A DNA stretch of 5,466 bases from Bacteroidales bacterium (lineage in GTDB: Bacteria > Bacteroidota > Bacteroidia > Bacteroidales > JAADGE01), in contig JAOZQB010000121.1 in the NCBI GenBank assembly GCA_029932445.1, forward strand, positions 3,605-9,070. Reading direction: 5' to 3'. The number at the start of each line of letters is the position of its first letter. The first letter of the stretch is position 1. Below the pieces are notes generated by a model. It saw nothing but the letters and a program-made list of their open reading frames with translations. It did no database searches and had not been told where the DNA came from. The translations under genes and the position numbers were made by a program. Positions 5,432 to 5,466 of this stretch are shown here, in pieces.

Positions 5432-5466
5432 AATTGTTGATAATTACAAGAGACTGAAAAACTGAA

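Overview
The window looks like chromosomal DNA from a member of the Bacteroidota. The DNA is strongly AT-rich. No gene has a convincing Shine-Dalgarno sequence; the starts are instead preceded by A/T-rich leaders. The adaptor protein is a lipoprotein with an LSSC lipobox, and the proteins are rich in Asn, Lys and Ile. The assignment rests on style and protein resemblance recalled from memory, so class or genus cannot be named.

Layout: five genes lie on the + strand, all in the same direction, with no visible terminator between them. They encode one envelope-spanning ABC-2 type exporter: a TolC-like outer-membrane channel (76-1365), an HlyD/YbhG-like periplasmic adaptor lipoprotein (1479-2363), two separate ABC ATPases (2468-3409 and 3438-4166) and an ABC-2 permease (4271-5377). 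The set resembles the E. coli YbhG-YbhF-YbhS-YbhR type of efflux system. Here the two nucleotide-binding domains are separate proteins rather than one fused YbhF-like protein, and the channel gene is included. Such systems usually have two permeases, so the second may lie just past the right edge. The ATPases would power the permease in the inner membrane, with the adaptor linking it to the channel. The substrate cannot be read from the sequence.

The most unusual structure is between the genes. Every gap, including both window edges, carries a tandem array of a 7-bp unit, consensus GGCAGTN. There are six arrays (about 2-43, 1367-1414, 2362-2431, 3374-3415, 4159-4207 and 5376-5431), all in the same orientation as the genes, and none inside a gene body. 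The five whose upstream gene is visible begin at the stop codon, within 2 bp after it, or just inside the gene. In the two ATPase genes the array supplies the stop codon itself, plus the last 11 and 2 residues. A second, independent tandem repeat with an 8-bp unit (AATAAACA/ATTAAACA, 4211-4258) sits between the fifth array and the permease gene. No stretch longer than 300 bases lacks a gene.

A second point of interest is the ATPase pair. ATPase 1 lacks the Q-loop glutamine and the H-loop histidine, and ATPase 2 has a degenerate signature motif. In a head-to-tail heterodimer all three defects would fall in the same composite ATP site, leaving the other site canonical.
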